A stretch of DNA of 43,486 nucleotides, taken from NCBI GenBank assembly GCA_040182905.1, contig JARQWU010000062.1, forward strand, positions 1-43,486, read 5' to 3'. Both the position numbers and the translations under genes were made by a program. How positions within the stretch are numbered: position 1 is the stretch's first letter; each line of letters begins with the position of its first letter. Shown one piece after another: positions 11,627 to 23,100 of this stretch. This DNA comes from Barthelona sp. PAP020. Taxonomy: Eukaryota; Metamonada: BaSk clade. The notes beneath the pieces are model-generated. The model had not been told where the DNA came from and did not search any database. It worked only from the letters and a program-made list of their open reading frames with translations.

Positions 11627-14065
11627 ATGAACGATACACACCAAGAAGCCGTTATGGTGCAAGGCCAAATTGGTGAATTATTTCAAGAGCGTATTAAAGA
11701 AACTCAAAAAGATCAAGTTAAAAAGTTACAAGATGAGAATGAAGCTGCAAAAAAACATGAACTTTATTTATTAAGTTTAAAAAAGAAATCCATGGCAGTT
11801 GAAGCACAACAATTGATTGAAAGGGAACAAAATGATTTCCAAGAACGTCAAAAATTGTTGTATAAGGTTGAATCCAATAGATTTGCCCAAGAAGAAACTG
11901 AAAAGTTAAAAGAAAAAACTCGTAAAGCAGCCGATGAACTTGAAAGAAAGAGGAGAGAAGCTGAAGAGAGAAATATTCAATTATCTCAGGAGCAATTCTA
12001 TCGGGAAGAGAAAATGAAAACTGAAATGATGATTGAAGAGGCACAAAGAGCAAAAACAAGATTATCTGAAACACAAGAAATGAAAGAACAATTAGAAGAT
12101 TCAAAACGTGCCCGTCATCGCAAATTTGTTAAAAGTTTGGAAAAAAACACAGTTAAAAAGCTCAGAGATTTACAATTAGAAAATCGTTCTCCCAACAAAA
12201 AGCCAATTTCACCAAAAAAAAAGGTCAAATTAGTTATCACAATTGAAATTGGTGATGGAAATTTGGAAACTATCAAGCTTTATGAGAATGAGACACCTGA
12301 TCAGGTTGCCAGAGCTTTCGTTGCAAAACATCAGTTTCCTGAACATATAATTGAACCACTGCGTATTCGAATTGAAGATAGTCTTGCACAATCTGCTGCT
12401 GAGTCCCCTAAAAAACACAAGAAAAGAAGAAGTGTTACAAAAACACCACAAGAAGAAGATTTCAGACATCAAAAGACAATGCAGAAACACAAGATGACAA
12501 AAGAGGAGTTAGATGAGTTTACTGAACGTTTGTCTCACAGGCAAATTCGTTTACAGAAGGAACAATACAGTTTGAAAGCAAAAGAAAAAGTTAAAGCCGA
12601 TGAACATACGTTTTCACCTGATATTACACGTTATAAAGGGAAGAAAGAAAGAACTGGAAGTGTATTTGATAGATTGTATGGAGAATCCAAAAATTTAGCC
12701 AAGAAGAAACGTGAAGAAGTTGATAATGCAAAGAAACAAGAACAAGAACGTCTTAGAATGAGTTCTAACAAGGTATATACATTATCAAAATCTGCTACTA
12801 TGCTGAAGAACAATGAAGAAGAAGCTGTGTATGATAGATTGAATAAACTTGCAAAGGAGAAGCAAGCTGAGCTTGAAAGAATTGCTAAAGAAAAGAAAGA
12901 AGAAGAAGAAAAGAAATTAAAGAAATTAACATTTAAGCCAGAAATTTCAAGATATGCAAAAGAAGAATTGACTAATGATGATGTTGTTTGGGACCGTGTT
13001 GCATTTAACAAGGAATTAACCGAATCTAGAGAACAAACATTAAAGAATAAATATGATAGAAATGCATTCAAGGAAGTTTCAAGTATTTTCAAACATGATA
13101 GTGATAGCAAGAAGTTTATGCCTGCACGTGACCCAAAAGCAGATCTTTTTTCTCCTCAACTTGCAAATAGATCAAAAAAAATGGCTGAGCGTAAATTAGG
13201 TGCCCATTTGGCATCACCTCAAAAGCATGTAAATTATTTATATGAAGATGCTCTTGATCGTGCCAAGAAACGTGAAGAATTGGAAGGAAAAGTACCAGCT
13301 CATTTATACAGTTTTAGTCCTGAGACCAATATTGTTTCCACAAATTCTAAGGAAAGGGAAGAAACGTTGGAAAGGTTATACACTTCCCAACAAAAGACTC
13401 AACAAAAGATTGAAGATATGATTCGTGAAAGAAATGAAAAAGAACAAGAACAAAGAGTGATCAATCGCGATGTAGATCCAAATGAAGTTTCTGAGCGTTT
13501 GTACAGAACACCATTGAAAAAGGACACCACAAATGATGACCTGACCCAATCTTTAACATATGATTTTGATGATCAAATGTTGAATTATGCTGGTACTTCC
13601 TATTTTAATAGTCCTGAGGCTTCTAATAAATTGGATAAAAAAATTGTTGCTGGACTAAAAAAGCTTTGGAGAGTCATTTCGGTTGATGAATCACAAGTGC
13701 GAACAATTTGTAAGGGAGATTTAATGAGCATATCAAATGAGAGCATATTAGACGAGTTCCCATATCATGATTCATCTATCATTCGCAGTGAATTGTACTA
13801 TTTGACTGGATTTGACAATGAAATTGATTTGAACTCTCAATTCGAAATTACTGAACAAGGGTTTATTGAACGTGCAAAAGAATATGCCAAACATCCTTCT
13901 TTCCCATTGACTTTCTATCGTGAGTTTAAAGAGAAAAATGTTGTTGAAGATGATGGTTTGAAAGAGTTACGTGATAGACCTCAATTATCTGAAAATACTC
14001 AAAAAATAATGGTAGAAAAGGATCATAATAGGACTGGTTCTGTTTTTGATCGATTAAAAGCTTAA
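11627..14065 (+). CDS. Large charged coiled-coil protein with FxP-x-I and xDRLY repeats
   Basis: An 812-residue hydrophilic protein. Residues 1-185 are an almost continuous Lys/Glu/Gln coiled coil. Residues 200-260 form a small globular segment, KLVITIEIGDGNLETIKLY and onward, resembling a ubiquitin/PB1-like fold seen in other protist coiled-coil proteins. From about residue 290 a loose repeat recurs: [TS]FxPxIxRY, a spacer, then xDRL(Y/N) and a Lys/Glu helix. Copies begin near FSPDITRY, FKPEISRY, FSPQLANR and FSPETNIV. The peptide RTGSVFDRL occurs twice exactly, at 12650-12676 and at the C-terminus. No signal peptide or membrane span. Similar repeat proteins in flagellates are often cytoskeletal, but no specific function can be assigned. 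Confidence 0.7.
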   Translation: MNDTHQEAVMVQGQIGELFQERIKETQKDQVKKLQDENEAAKKHELYLLSLKKKSMAVEAQQLIEREQNDFQERQKLLYKVESNRFAQEETEKLKEKTRKAADELERKRREAEERNIQLSQEQFYREEKMKTEMMIEEAQRAKTRLSETQEMKEQLEDSKRARHRKFVKSLEKNTVKKLRDLQLENRSPNKKPISPKKKVKLVITIEIGDGNLETIKLYENETPDQVARAFVAKHQFPEHIIEPLRIRIEDSLAQSAAESPKKHKKRRSVTKTPQEEDFRHQKTMQKHKMTKEELDEFTERLSHRQIRLQKEQYSLKAKEKVKADEHTFSPDITRYKGKKERTGSVFDRLYGESKNLAKKKREEVDNAKKQEQERLRMSSNKVYTLSKSATMLKNNEEEAVYDRLNKLAKEKQAELERIAKEKKEEEEKKLKKLTFKPEISRYAKEELTNDDVVWDRVAFNKELTESREQTLKNKYDRNAFKEVSSIFKHDSDSKKFMPARDPKADLFSPQLANRSKKMAERKLGAHLASPQKHVNYLYEDALDRAKKREELEGKVPAHLYSFSPETNIVSTNSKEREETLERLYTSQQKTQQKIEDMIRERNEKEQEQRVINRDVDPNEVSERLYRTPLKKDTTNDDLTQSLTYDFDDQMLNYAGTSYFNSPEASNKLDKKIVAGLKKLWRVISVDESQVRTICKGDLMSISNESILDEFPYHDSSIIRSELYYLTGFDNEIDLNSQFEITEQGFIERAKEYAKHPSFPLTFYREFKEKNVVEDDGLKELRDRPQLSENTQKIMVEKDHNRTGSVFDRLKA

Positions 14066-14262
14066 AATCAATAACATATTCATTTGTTTATCTATTTTGT
14101 AAATTTTTTTTGATTTATTTATTTATTTTTTTCTCATTTTATAAAGTTTATAGATTTTAAACAAAATTCCACAGAATTGAAAAAAAAAATTTGATGAAAC
14201 GAATTTTTTCAAATTCAACAATTACTAAATCTTAAACCATTTGTATTCAAATATATTCAATA

Positions 14263-15243
14263 ATGGATATAATTGATTTGGATGTTGGTGGAACCATTTT
14301 TTCAACTACACGAAAAACTTTGAATAGAATTGAAGGAACATATTTTTCTGCTATTTTTGATGGAACAAATGAACATGTTGTTAAAATAGAAGAGAATCTT
14401 TATTTTATTGACAGAAGCAACACATATTTCAGATACATTTTAAATTTTTTAAGAGATTTGATATTACCAATTTGCAATGACATGAGTTATTGTAAAGCTA
14501 TTTTAGAGGATGCAAAATTTTACAAGTTGGATTCTTTGATATCAATTTTAAATTCTCATATTGAAAAAATTGAATCTTCTGTTTCTGGGATATTGACTGA
14601 AAATTATCAATTATTGAATATTTCAGAAATAAATCAAGAAATGTTGAATCCTTCGACTTCAGGTAATACCAGATTGATATCAATTGCCAACAATGTGTTT
14701 ATTGCAGAAACAATCAGGATACATGAATTAATCAAAGATCCCCGGTTATTATTGTTAAAAACAGAAATAAAAGTGGACATTTTGCCTTTTGTATTCATTG
14801 ATGATTCCACCTTTTTACATATTATTGGAGCGAATCATGTGTTTATTAAAAGTTGTTCTTTAACAAGTAGAATGTTTCCCGTTATAGATGAAGAAGTTAA
14901 AGTATTATATCTTTCTGACAAAGAAAACGATATTGAGGTGTGGAATGAGGAGCTTGAAGAAACCCATGCCAGTTTTTTAATTGGCACAAATTATTTGGAG
15001 TCAAAAGAGTCTGATAGTGAATTTTCGTCAATTAAAGACGAAAAACAAACAGAACAAGAAAATAAACTTATTTTGGAAGTTGATTCATCAGATCAAACTT
15101 ATTGGGGAAAAATCAAACGTTTAATCAAAGAAGAGACTACACGTAGAATCAGTCGTTCTTCTTCTTTTTACATTCCAAATACTATTTATGTACCAACAAG
15201 AGCATTAACATCAATATATAGACCTAATAAATCTTCAAAGTAG
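14263..15243 (+). CDS. BTB/POZ (KCTD, potassium-channel T1-like) domain protein
   Basis: A 326-residue protein starting directly with a T1-type BTB domain: IIDLDVGGTIFSTTRKTL, a short spacer, FSAIFDG, then FIDRSNTYFRYILNFLRD (residues 2-70). This is the KCTD/T1 class, which forms pentamers or tetramers and often serves as a cullin-3 adaptor. No channel pore or membrane segments follow, so it is not a channel. The remaining 230 residues have no recognised domain and end in a basic Arg/Ser-rich tail (RRISRSSSFYIPN), a possible phosphorylation site. A role as ubiquitin-ligase adaptor is inferred from family only. It ends in TAG. Confidence 0.8.
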   Translation: MDIIDLDVGGTIFSTTRKTLNRIEGTYFSAIFDGTNEHVVKIEENLYFIDRSNTYFRYILNFLRDLILPICNDMSYCKAILEDAKFYKLDSLISILNSHIEKIESSVSGILTENYQLLNISEINQEMLNPSTSGNTRLISIANNVFIAETIRIHELIKDPRLLLLKTEIKVDILPFVFIDDSTFLHIIGANHVFIKSCSLTSRMFPVIDEEVKVLYLSDKENDIEVWNEELEETHASFLIGTNYLESKESDSEFSSIKDEKQTEQENKLILEVDSSDQTYWGKIKRLIKEETTRRISRSSSFYIPNTIYVPTRALTSIYRPNKSSK

Positions 15244-15431
15244 TTTTTACATTGAAACATTATTTTTATTTTTGTTTTTTGATGTTGTTTCAAAAATGAA
15301 ATGATAAGTATTAATCTTTTTACAATATTATTATTATTTTTCTCTTGAAATAAAATTTAAACAAACCATTAAATTATTTTTGTTTTGTTTTTGTATTTTT
15401 GTATTGTTGTATTTAAAAAGGAAACAAATTT

Positions 15432-16712
15432 ATGAGTAATTTAACACCGAATTCTTTCTTAGGGTTAGTACCGACATTGACTCAAATATGTATGGATGCA
15501 ATTGCCAATAATTTTGAAGAGTTTTCAAATTTGGATGGATTAGATCCTAAAATTAAACGTAGAATTATTCAAAAGATTTCATTAGATCTTGATCCTTTTA
15601 CTGCAGCATCTGCCATTCATGATGAGGATTATTGGAAACGACGAAGTTCAAAATTTCATAATGCTACATTGAATCCTTATTGTAAAACATGGAAAAATGT
15701 ATATTTTACAAAGTTTTTGGAAGAAACCATTATCAATTCTTCAAAAATGGATGAAGAAATGAAATCTATTGTTAATTTGTGTTCTAACTTTGTATTTTCA
15801 CTTGAATTGTTTAATGTATCACCTGAATTGGAGATTCATAAAATCATTAAACTGTTACCAAATCTTAAATGTTTAAAAATTTCAAATGGTCCTTTTTCTG
15901 GCAGTGCACAAGAGCTAGTAGATAATTTCGTTGTTAGTGAGATTGAAAAGGTGAAAATTAAAGATGGTCCAGATGTTGATTTTTACAATTCTATTTTAAT
16001 GGGTATTGAGGGACATGAAAATTTGGTTACTTTAGAGTTGCGAGCTTTTTCGTTAAACGATTTTCACATTCAACCATTATGTGTGGCTTTAAGAAAAAAT
16101 TCCAGCATTGAACGAATTGATTTAAGTTGGAACAGAATTACTGCTGCAGGTGTAAGACATTTTGCTAAACTTATCACACATCGTGGATTATTTACTCATA
16201 TCTCTCTTGTTGATAACGATATTCAAAGTGAAGGATGTAAATATTTGGCGAATGCATTTGTTCATGCTAAGAATCTCAAATTGAAGCATCTAAATTTAAG
16301 AAGAAATAACATACAAGACGATGGATTTGTTGCGATTTTAAATGGGTTGATTCGAGGTGAACAAAACGAAATTGAAACGATTAATTTGGTGGACAACAAT
16401 TTAACGAACAATTCCTTTGTTCAAATTCCTCATTTATTATATGGACTTAACAAATTAGAAACTCTGGTGCTCAGCTATAATATGTTTTCTGCTGATAATT
16501 ATGTTGATGTTTTGAAAAGATTGCAAAAAAATAATTCCAGTGTTAAACTTGTTGTGGATAATTGTGGCATTCCTGACGATTTATTGAATACCACAATTGA
16601 TGAAATGTTGAATAATGAACAAGATTTGAATGAAGTTGTAACACCTGATTATGTTCATAATGAATATGCTTTGATTGATAATGATGCTGATATTGAATAT
16701 ATTTTTAGGTAG
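15432..16712 (+). CDS. Leucine-rich-repeat (RNase-inhibitor type) protein with elongin/F-box-like N-terminus
   Basis: A 426-residue cytosolic LRR protein. The N-terminal 55 residues (PTLTQICMDAIANNFEEFSN onward) resemble the short helical region preceding LRRs in Rad7- and F-box-like proteins. Repeats run from about residue 140 to 400. The clearest are ERIDLSWNRITAAGVRHFAK, KHLNLRRNNIQDDGFVAIL, ETINLVDNNLTNNSFVQI and ETLVLSYNMFSADNYVDVL, 28-30 residues each, of RNI type. This suggests a protein-binding scaffold, possibly a ubiquitin-ligase substrate receptor. The partner is unknown. An AATAAA follows the TAG stop at 16731-16736. Confidence 0.7.
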   Translation: MSNLTPNSFLGLVPTLTQICMDAIANNFEEFSNLDGLDPKIKRRIIQKISLDLDPFTAASAIHDEDYWKRRSSKFHNATLNPYCKTWKNVYFTKFLEETIINSSKMDEEMKSIVNLCSNFVFSLELFNVSPELEIHKIIKLLPNLKCLKISNGPFSGSAQELVDNFVVSEIEKVKIKDGPDVDFYNSILMGIEGHENLVTLELRAFSLNDFHIQPLCVALRKNSSIERIDLSWNRITAAGVRHFAKLITHRGLFTHISLVDNDIQSEGCKYLANAFVHAKNLKLKHLNLRRNNIQDDGFVAILNGLIRGEQNEIETINLVDNNLTNNSFVQIPHLLYGLNKLETLVLSYNMFSADNYVDVLKRLQKNNSSVKLVVDNCGIPDDLLNTTIDEMLNNEQDLNEVVTPDYVHNEYALIDNDADIEYIFR

Positions 16713-17339
16713 ATGTGATTTTCAATTTGCAATAAATGAGATTTAAATTATTTATTTATTTTATTTTAATTTATTTTAATTTATTAGATATTTATTAGAT
16801 ATTTATGAGGTATGAGTTGTTCAGTGAACAACGAAACGAGTTAGCTTAAGGTTTGGGGAAAACTCACGTGGATTCAGATGCCCAAGTAACTTAAAAAATT
16901 GGACCTAAAGATGGTCAAGAAACAACAAATTAAGGAAGTGATATTTGATGACCTCTTTATATCTCTAATAAATTCCGTTCATTGAGCATGAACTTCCACA
17001 TTTAAGACATTTGAGCAATGGGATTCCTATGAGTATCATCGAATGAAGAAGAATAAACTGGGTTTTATAAAAGTCTTTCAAGCCTCATTTGATTGGTCAC
17101 TCTTTGAAATCTTTGAAATCTCGTTTTTTCAAGAATATAAAGACAAAAATACAGAAAATTTTCCATATGTTCTGTACTTAAGCAATACAATCGATATTTA
17201 ATGCACATTTCTTTTGGATACAAAGTGTGTTTTCCGTTTACTTTCTCTCCAACAAAGTTTGGCAAAATTTTACTTTCTTTTCATTCATTTCCACATTGAT
17301 TCTTGGTCCAAAAAACATGATAAAAAAAAGTTTAATTGT
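16713..17339. other. Gene-free stretch between convergent genes; possible structured RNA
   Basis: This 627-bp convergent gap is longer than most gaps here. It opens with AT-rich tandem repeats (ATTTATTTTA units, then TATTAGATATT units, about 16750-16807). A perfect hairpin GTTGTTC-AGT-GAACAAC follows at 16816-16832. The stretch 16810-17060 is visibly less AT-rich than ordinary spacers and has a further possible stem, GAGTT with AACTC, between about 16838 and 16870. A short duplication, CTTTGAAAT twice, lies at about 17102-17119. No convincing reading frame was seen. A non-coding RNA gene is possible but not shown. Confidence 0.4.
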
Positions 17340-19034
17340 TTATTCGGGAAGAAGGTCAGCTTCTTCATCTAATTCTTCGACCTCAAATCTCTTATCCTTA
17401 GGTTTAGGAGCTTCAGAACGTACAATACCAGACAAAATTTGATCAATACGAAGTAATAACAAAGTGGATTCAATAGCTGTTTTGATTGTTTGTGCTTTAA
17501 CATTATAAGGTTCCCAAATGCCTAAATCATGCATGTCGACCATTTTACCTTGAATACCATCTAAACCGTATGTACAAGCATCAATTCCCAATTCAGAATG
17601 TTTGGCTCTTAATTTGGTAATTAAACGAATAACATTAGCTCCACAATTTTCAGCTAAAGTACGAGGAATAACTTCAAAAGCTCTGGCAGCAGCTCTGTAA
17701 GTTAATTGAGAAGGTCCTTCCACAGATTTTCCCTTTTCATCAAGATAACAAGCCAAAGCCATTTCAGTGGATCCACCACCAGGTAATAATCTGGGGTCAA
17801 CAATGATATTTCTGGCGACGTTCATGGCATCGAAAATATTTCTTTCAACTTCATTCAAAACATCTCTAGAAGCGCCACGAAGAATAATAGAACATGCCTT
17901 GGGATCTTCACATTGTTCAAAGAATGAGAAATAATCATCACCAATCTTACGAATTTCAAAAAGACCACATTGCTTACCAACATCGGATTCTTTTAATTCT
18001 TCAGGACGATTGATAACAGTAGCACCAGTGGCACGGGCTAAACGAATGTTATCTGCACGACGAAGACGACGAAGACAAGTAACACCAGCTTTTACAAAGT
18101 AGTGATCAGCAAGATCAGCAATACCCTTTTCAGTAACAACAATATCAGGTTTTAAAGCAAGAATTTGACCACAAACTCTCTTGATATGTTCAGCTTCTTG
18201 TTTCATAATTTCTTCGATGTCTTCTTCCGCAGCCAATTCAATCATGGTTTGACTTTCTCCCTTACGATATTCTATATAAGAATCTAAACACACAATTCTG
18301 GGATTTTCAATACGACGACGCATAGATGAATGAGTAATATCCTTGTGAATGACAATACCATCCAAAACCTTGGAATCTTCAATATCTCCACCAGGAATCT
18401 TTTCAATACGAGCATATCTCTTCAAGTCAATGTCCTTAACACCATCCTTTTCATCAAAAACGGTTAAAACAGCACTTAAAGCTAAATCAGTCATAAATTC
18501 AGCCCAACGAGAAATGAATTTTGTTCCAACTGTTGATAAAATAATTCTCTTCATGTCTTCTCTATTTCTAAAATCAATAGGATGTGCCAATTTTTCCAAA
18601 TAAACCAAAGCATCTTCCATACAATCAAAGTAACCCTTTACAATGTGACCAGGATGAACATTCTTCTCAACAAATGGTTGAGCTGCTCCAAGCATCTCAG
18701 AAGCCAAAACAATAACAGAAGTTGTTCCATCACCAGCTTCCTCATCTTGAGCTCTGGCTAATTCAATCATAGTCTTAGCTGCAGGATGAGAAACATCAAT
18801 TTCACGCAAAATTGAATTGCCATCATTTGTGATGATAATACCTGCCATAGGATCAACAAGCATCTTTAACATAGATTGAGGTCCTAATGTAGTTCTAATA
18901 ATATCTCCAACAATTCTACCAGCATTAATAATTGATAATTGGGCTTTTTTACCCGTATCTTTTTGTGCAGTATTTTCTAATCGTTAGATTGTTCAAAAAT
19001 AAATTTAAATACGTAATACAATTACTTGGGACAT
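17340..19034 (-). CDS. CCT3: Chaperonin CCT/TRiC gamma subunit (one intron)
   Basis: Subunit 3 (gamma) of the cytosolic chaperonin that folds actin and tubulin. Read as complement(join(17340..18976,19013..19034)) it has 552 residues, the family's normal length. The uninterrupted frame alone begins at LKMLVDPMAG and would lack the apical ATP-pocket N-terminus. Splicing adds MSQVIVL + QNTAQKDTGKKAQLSIINAG, and with the next residues GRIVGDIIRTTLGPQ this matches CCT3 closely. Other landmarks are TNDGNSILREIDVSHPAAK, the catalytic GDGTTS near residue 95, and the PGGGSTEMALA equatorial motif near residue 395. It is divergent from PSMA6, and the 288 bp between them holds both promoters. Confidence 0.96.
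18977..19012 (-). other. Spliceosomal intron in CCT3, 36 nt
   Basis: On the coding strand it begins GTATTT and ends TCTAACGATTAG. It sits 22 nt into the coding sequence, inside a Gln codon (C|AA). Splicing it out gives a continuous 552-residue CCT3. An alternative GTATTA donor lies 7 nt upstream but would break the frame, which supports the chosen donor. Confidence 0.88.
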
Positions 19035-19322
19035 GGAAAAAAATTGTGATTGTTCATTCCGCCACTGTCCCTTTTTTTTTTTGTTTTGAAATATTTCTGA
19101 ACAATATTTGTTTCAACCTCAAATTTTAAGGGACTCTTTCTCCTATTTTTGAAAGTAGTCTATGCTTATGAAAGATTTATTTTCTTTTATTTTGACCAAT
19201 TGATTTTGTAAATATGTAACATTAGTGAGTTTAAATAATGTTGAAAACTAATTTCAAAAAGGAAGCAACATTTGACAACAAAAAAATTCTACAACATCTC
19301 AATTATCCAACTTTTTTTTTCA
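19035..19322. promoter_or_regulatory. Divergent promoter region, CCT3 and PSMA6
   Basis: These 288 bp separate divergent start codons of two essential proteostasis genes. The stretch has T runs (T10-11 near 19072) and, just before the PSMA6 start, a T9 tract. Shared regulation of chaperonin and proteasome genes is possible. No specific element was recognised. Confidence 0.4.
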
Positions 19323-20066
19323 ATGTCAAGTGGATTTGACAAACAAATTACCATCTTTTCCCAAAAAGGAAGATTGTATCAACTAGAATATGCTTATGCT
19401 GCTACAAAAAAACCTGGTTTAACCACTATAGGATTAAAAGGAGAAAATTGTGTTGTGTTAATTACTCAAAAGAAGGTTTCTGACAAATTAGTGGATCCAT
19501 CATTTATAACTAATTTACATAGGATTGATAAGCATCTTGGAATGTCTACAACTGGATTTTCAGCTGATGCACGAACAGTTGTAATGTTAGCGAAGAACTA
19601 TATGGTTGATTTTGAATATAAGAATGGATATAAGATGAGTGCTGATCTTCTTTCATCAAAATTAGCTGAGAGGGCTCAATTGCACACACAATATGCTCAT
19701 ATTAGACCCTTTGTATGTAATTCTATGATAGCTGGGTGTGATGATGAATTTGGACCTCAATTATATATTTCTTCATTGTTTGGAACGTCTATTTCGTATA
19801 AAGCAGCTGCATTGGGAGCAAAAAGACATGAAGTGATCAACCTTTTAGAAAAAGAACACACAAAGTATGGAATTCCTGTTTCTGAAGAAGAAACAATTTA
19901 TCGTGGCATTAAGGTTCTTTCTCAGATATCCTCCTCTGAAACAAATCTTTTATTGGCTTCTGAAGTAGAGATTGGTATTGTAACTCAAGACAATAAAGAA
20001 TTTAGAAAATTGAGTGAAGCAGAAATTGATGAAATTTTAACTGTTGTTGCCGAAAGAGAAGAATGA
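19323..20066 (+). CDS. PSMA6: 20S proteasome alpha subunit, PSMA6 (alpha1) type
   Basis: Structural alpha-ring subunit of the 20S proteasome, 247 residues. The start is the ATG at 19323 (MSSGFDKQITIFSQKGRLYQ), whose product carries the alpha-subunit signature F-x-x-x-G-R-L-Y-Q-(L/V)-E-Y-A. The frame stays open upstream but without an ATG. TTIGLKGENCVVLITQKKV, DKLVDPSFIT and the C-terminal SEVEIGIVTQ then LSEAEIDEIL fit the alpha1/PSMA6 group (QKKVPDKL and EIEVGVVT in other species). There is no N-terminal catalytic Thr, as expected for alpha subunits. The BRWD-like gene starts 70 bp downstream on the same strand. Confidence 0.93.
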   Translation: MSSGFDKQITIFSQKGRLYQLEYAYAATKKPGLTTIGLKGENCVVLITQKKVSDKLVDPSFITNLHRIDKHLGMSTTGFSADARTVVMLAKNYMVDFEYKNGYKMSADLLSSKLAERAQLHTQYAHIRPFVCNSMIAGCDDEFGPQLYISSLFGTSISYKAAALGAKRHEVINLLEKEHTKYGIPVSEEETIYRGIKVLSQISSSETNLLLASEVEIGIVTQDNKEFRKLSEAEIDEILTVVAEREE

Positions 20067-20136
20067 TATGTTTATATAAAAATGCTATTTTTATTATTTA
20101 CCTTTTATTTGTTTTTTCAAGGTAGAATGAAGAAAA

Positions 20137-23100
20137 ATGTTAGATGAAGAATTACAAAGATTATTATTGTTATATAGATTGTTAAAACAATTCGGAATCA
20201 ATAATATTGAAGAATTAGGAGACATACTGTTAAAGAAAATGCCAATATTAAGTAGAGATATATTAGGCAATGATATTCCAAATAAAATAGAACAAATAAA
20301 TGATTTAAGCGAAGAAATTGATGAAAAACAAATTGAAAACATTTTTTCCATGATTTTAACTTCTGAAAGTTTATTAAATTTCCGCAATGGAATGAAAACT
20401 TTATCAACTAACAATAATATAATTGATTCTTTTGTTCAAAATAAATTTTTTTTAAAAAATGGAATTGTCAAACCTCAAAATATTTTTCGGAATGTTTCTT
20501 TGAAATTTGCATTATGTTTTCCTTTAAATAGTATTACTACTAGTGTAATTATATCACCTTGTGGTGAAATCGTATTGATTTCAACGGAAATTGGACATAT
20601 CTATCTTATAGATACAATTTTTGGAAAAATCAAGCATATATACAAGCATTTGGAAGGAACTAATATTACAATGTTATCTCTATCATACAAATCATTAATT
20701 GGACTAAGTTTTGACGATGACAATCAATTGTCACTATTTTCGTTGGTTGAACCATATGACGTTGTTTATGGTCGAAATAATAAATTTGTGGATTATCTTA
20801 TTTACCAAAAAAAAAGTGATGATGATGATTTAGTGGAATACAGTGATTTTGCTAGAACTAAAAACAATCCAATTGTGTTCGCTAGTTTTTGTAACCCCTA
20901 TTTTGCTGAAAGCGAATATCTAATTCTGATGTATCAATCTTCACCAATACAAATCTTTGAATTACCTTATGATATTCACAGAGGAGGAAAAGCAATATTA
21001 TTACACACTTTGTATCAAGAGTATCGATTTTCTGAAAGAAGCCATTCCTATTCAGGGATCTCATGTTTTTGTACCCATAACTTCTTACCACTCATCGTCA
21101 TTGGTTGTAGTGATGGTACTTTGGCTTTTTGGGATGTTGTTAGGGGAAGATTATTGGGAAGAATTTTAACCAATAAAGAAGAAGAAGGAAGCAGATCAAA
21201 CTTCATTAGTGGAATTGTTTTTTCAAGAAATTGTGAATTTCTTTTAATTTTACACCAAAAAGGTAATATGGAGCTTTTAAGATGGAAGAATGAGGAAATC
21301 CATGTTGTATGGCGTTTCCCTGATGATTTTGAAGCAACCTTCAGACCTGATACTATTTTGGGATTTTCTGCAAATTCAGATCAGTTAATGATGACCTTTT
21401 TCGAACGAAGAGGCGCTCCAATGACCTTTGCTACTATAAACACTGAAAAAGCTTTGATTGATTTTGAATATCTGACAAAAGAAACATGTAATATAGAACC
21501 CGATAGCAAAGACTCTTTTGCCTTTTATATGTGCGATATCACTGGACAATTGAATCATGTGTCTTATTCAGTTGATGATAATTCAGATAGTAACAATCAA
21601 ATAACACCAAAAACAAAATTAATAGACAAAATAAATGAACCTTTCACTACCTGTTATTCTGACCAAGATGGAAAGGTACTCATTGTATTTACCGAATCAA
21701 TGAATGTTAGATTATATACTGATTTTCATTCTTTACAGATGCCAACACCTGAACTTGGATTGCCTTTTTCTCATCGAAAAGCTATGTTTTGGGAATGGGA
21801 GATTCATCGGGAAGTGTCTCCTTTTGACATTGATTTAAGTGATTCTTCTGTTCATTATCTGACTGGGAGCAATCTACCTTTATCAACTTGTCCACGTTGT
21901 CTTCCTATTCTATCTGAAACAGAAGAAAGTGAGGAAGAGTCCATACCTATCGATCCCCATGCAATGGATGCTGTGATCAGTTACTTTGCTGAAGAACTTG
22001 ACAATGATGAAGTGTTAGATGAAGAAGATTTTGAAGAGCATGAATCAGAAGCTTATGTTTTTTCAGAAGATGAACCAAATGAAGAACATGCTCAAAGGAG
22101 TCTACGAAGTCACACCAGACCCGAAGATACCTTACCTCCACGTTTAAGAACACGCGTTTCTTCACAAAACTTTTTAGAGTCTACTGAATTAGATCTAGAA
22201 GCGTTTGAACGTGATTTAATCAGCGTTCGCGAACCTGAACTGGATGAGCCATCGAATATTTCAGCTACTGTTACGTTTAAACCCCTTCCTCGGGTTGATT
22301 TTCCACCCATCTCTGCTTTCGATCCCCTCACTCCAGAAATTGAATTGATAGAATTGAACAAAAATACTTATTTCACCTCCAAACCACCTGTAAATTCGTG
22401 TTCATTACCTCAATCAGATGAATACTACGTTTTGTTTCCGGATGTCTATTCAATGGCTTTGAATGAAACACTGAAAAACTTTGATGGGAAAATGAACAAC
22501 TTACCCCAAATTTTTGAAGATTCATCCAAAATAAAGAAAGAACAACCAACGATAGTTCTTAATAAACCACTTGTTGTGGAAATTAGCTGTGTTGAAAGAG
22601 TTGAATTTCCCCGTATTGATAATGATGAATCTGTCATGATGGGACTTGTTATTTATTTTGGTGTATTGAACGATCAAACCGAAAAGTTATTTGGTCATTC
22701 AACACCATACAATGATGAAAACTATTTTTGGTTGGATTTGCCATATAATACACAATTGGTTGCTAATGATTCATTACTTTCAGCAGTAGCCCCACAATTA
22801 CAAGGTTTTTGTGCAAATAGAGCTTATCATTTTCGATTACTCTTTTTGGGAAATCCTCCATTTCATGGCATGGTTAGATTGAGTCAATTTTTGCAGTCAA
22901 TTGCAAATGGTGTTATTCAATCACGAAATTTTGAAAAATCAAAGGAAGAAGAAGAAGAAGAAGAAGAAGAAGAAGAAGAAGAAGAAGAGGAAAAAACCAA
23001 AGAAGAAACCAAAGAAGAAAATTTAATCAATGAACAACCTTCACAAAATGAAACAGTTAAGAACACAGAAAAATCACATAAAACTGATGATATTTCCAAA

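Noticed and set aside
18977-19019. Alternative 43-nt CCT3 intron using the GTATTA donor 7 nt upstream
   Set aside because: It would put the 7-residue start peptide out of frame with the conserved QNTAQKDTGKK segment.
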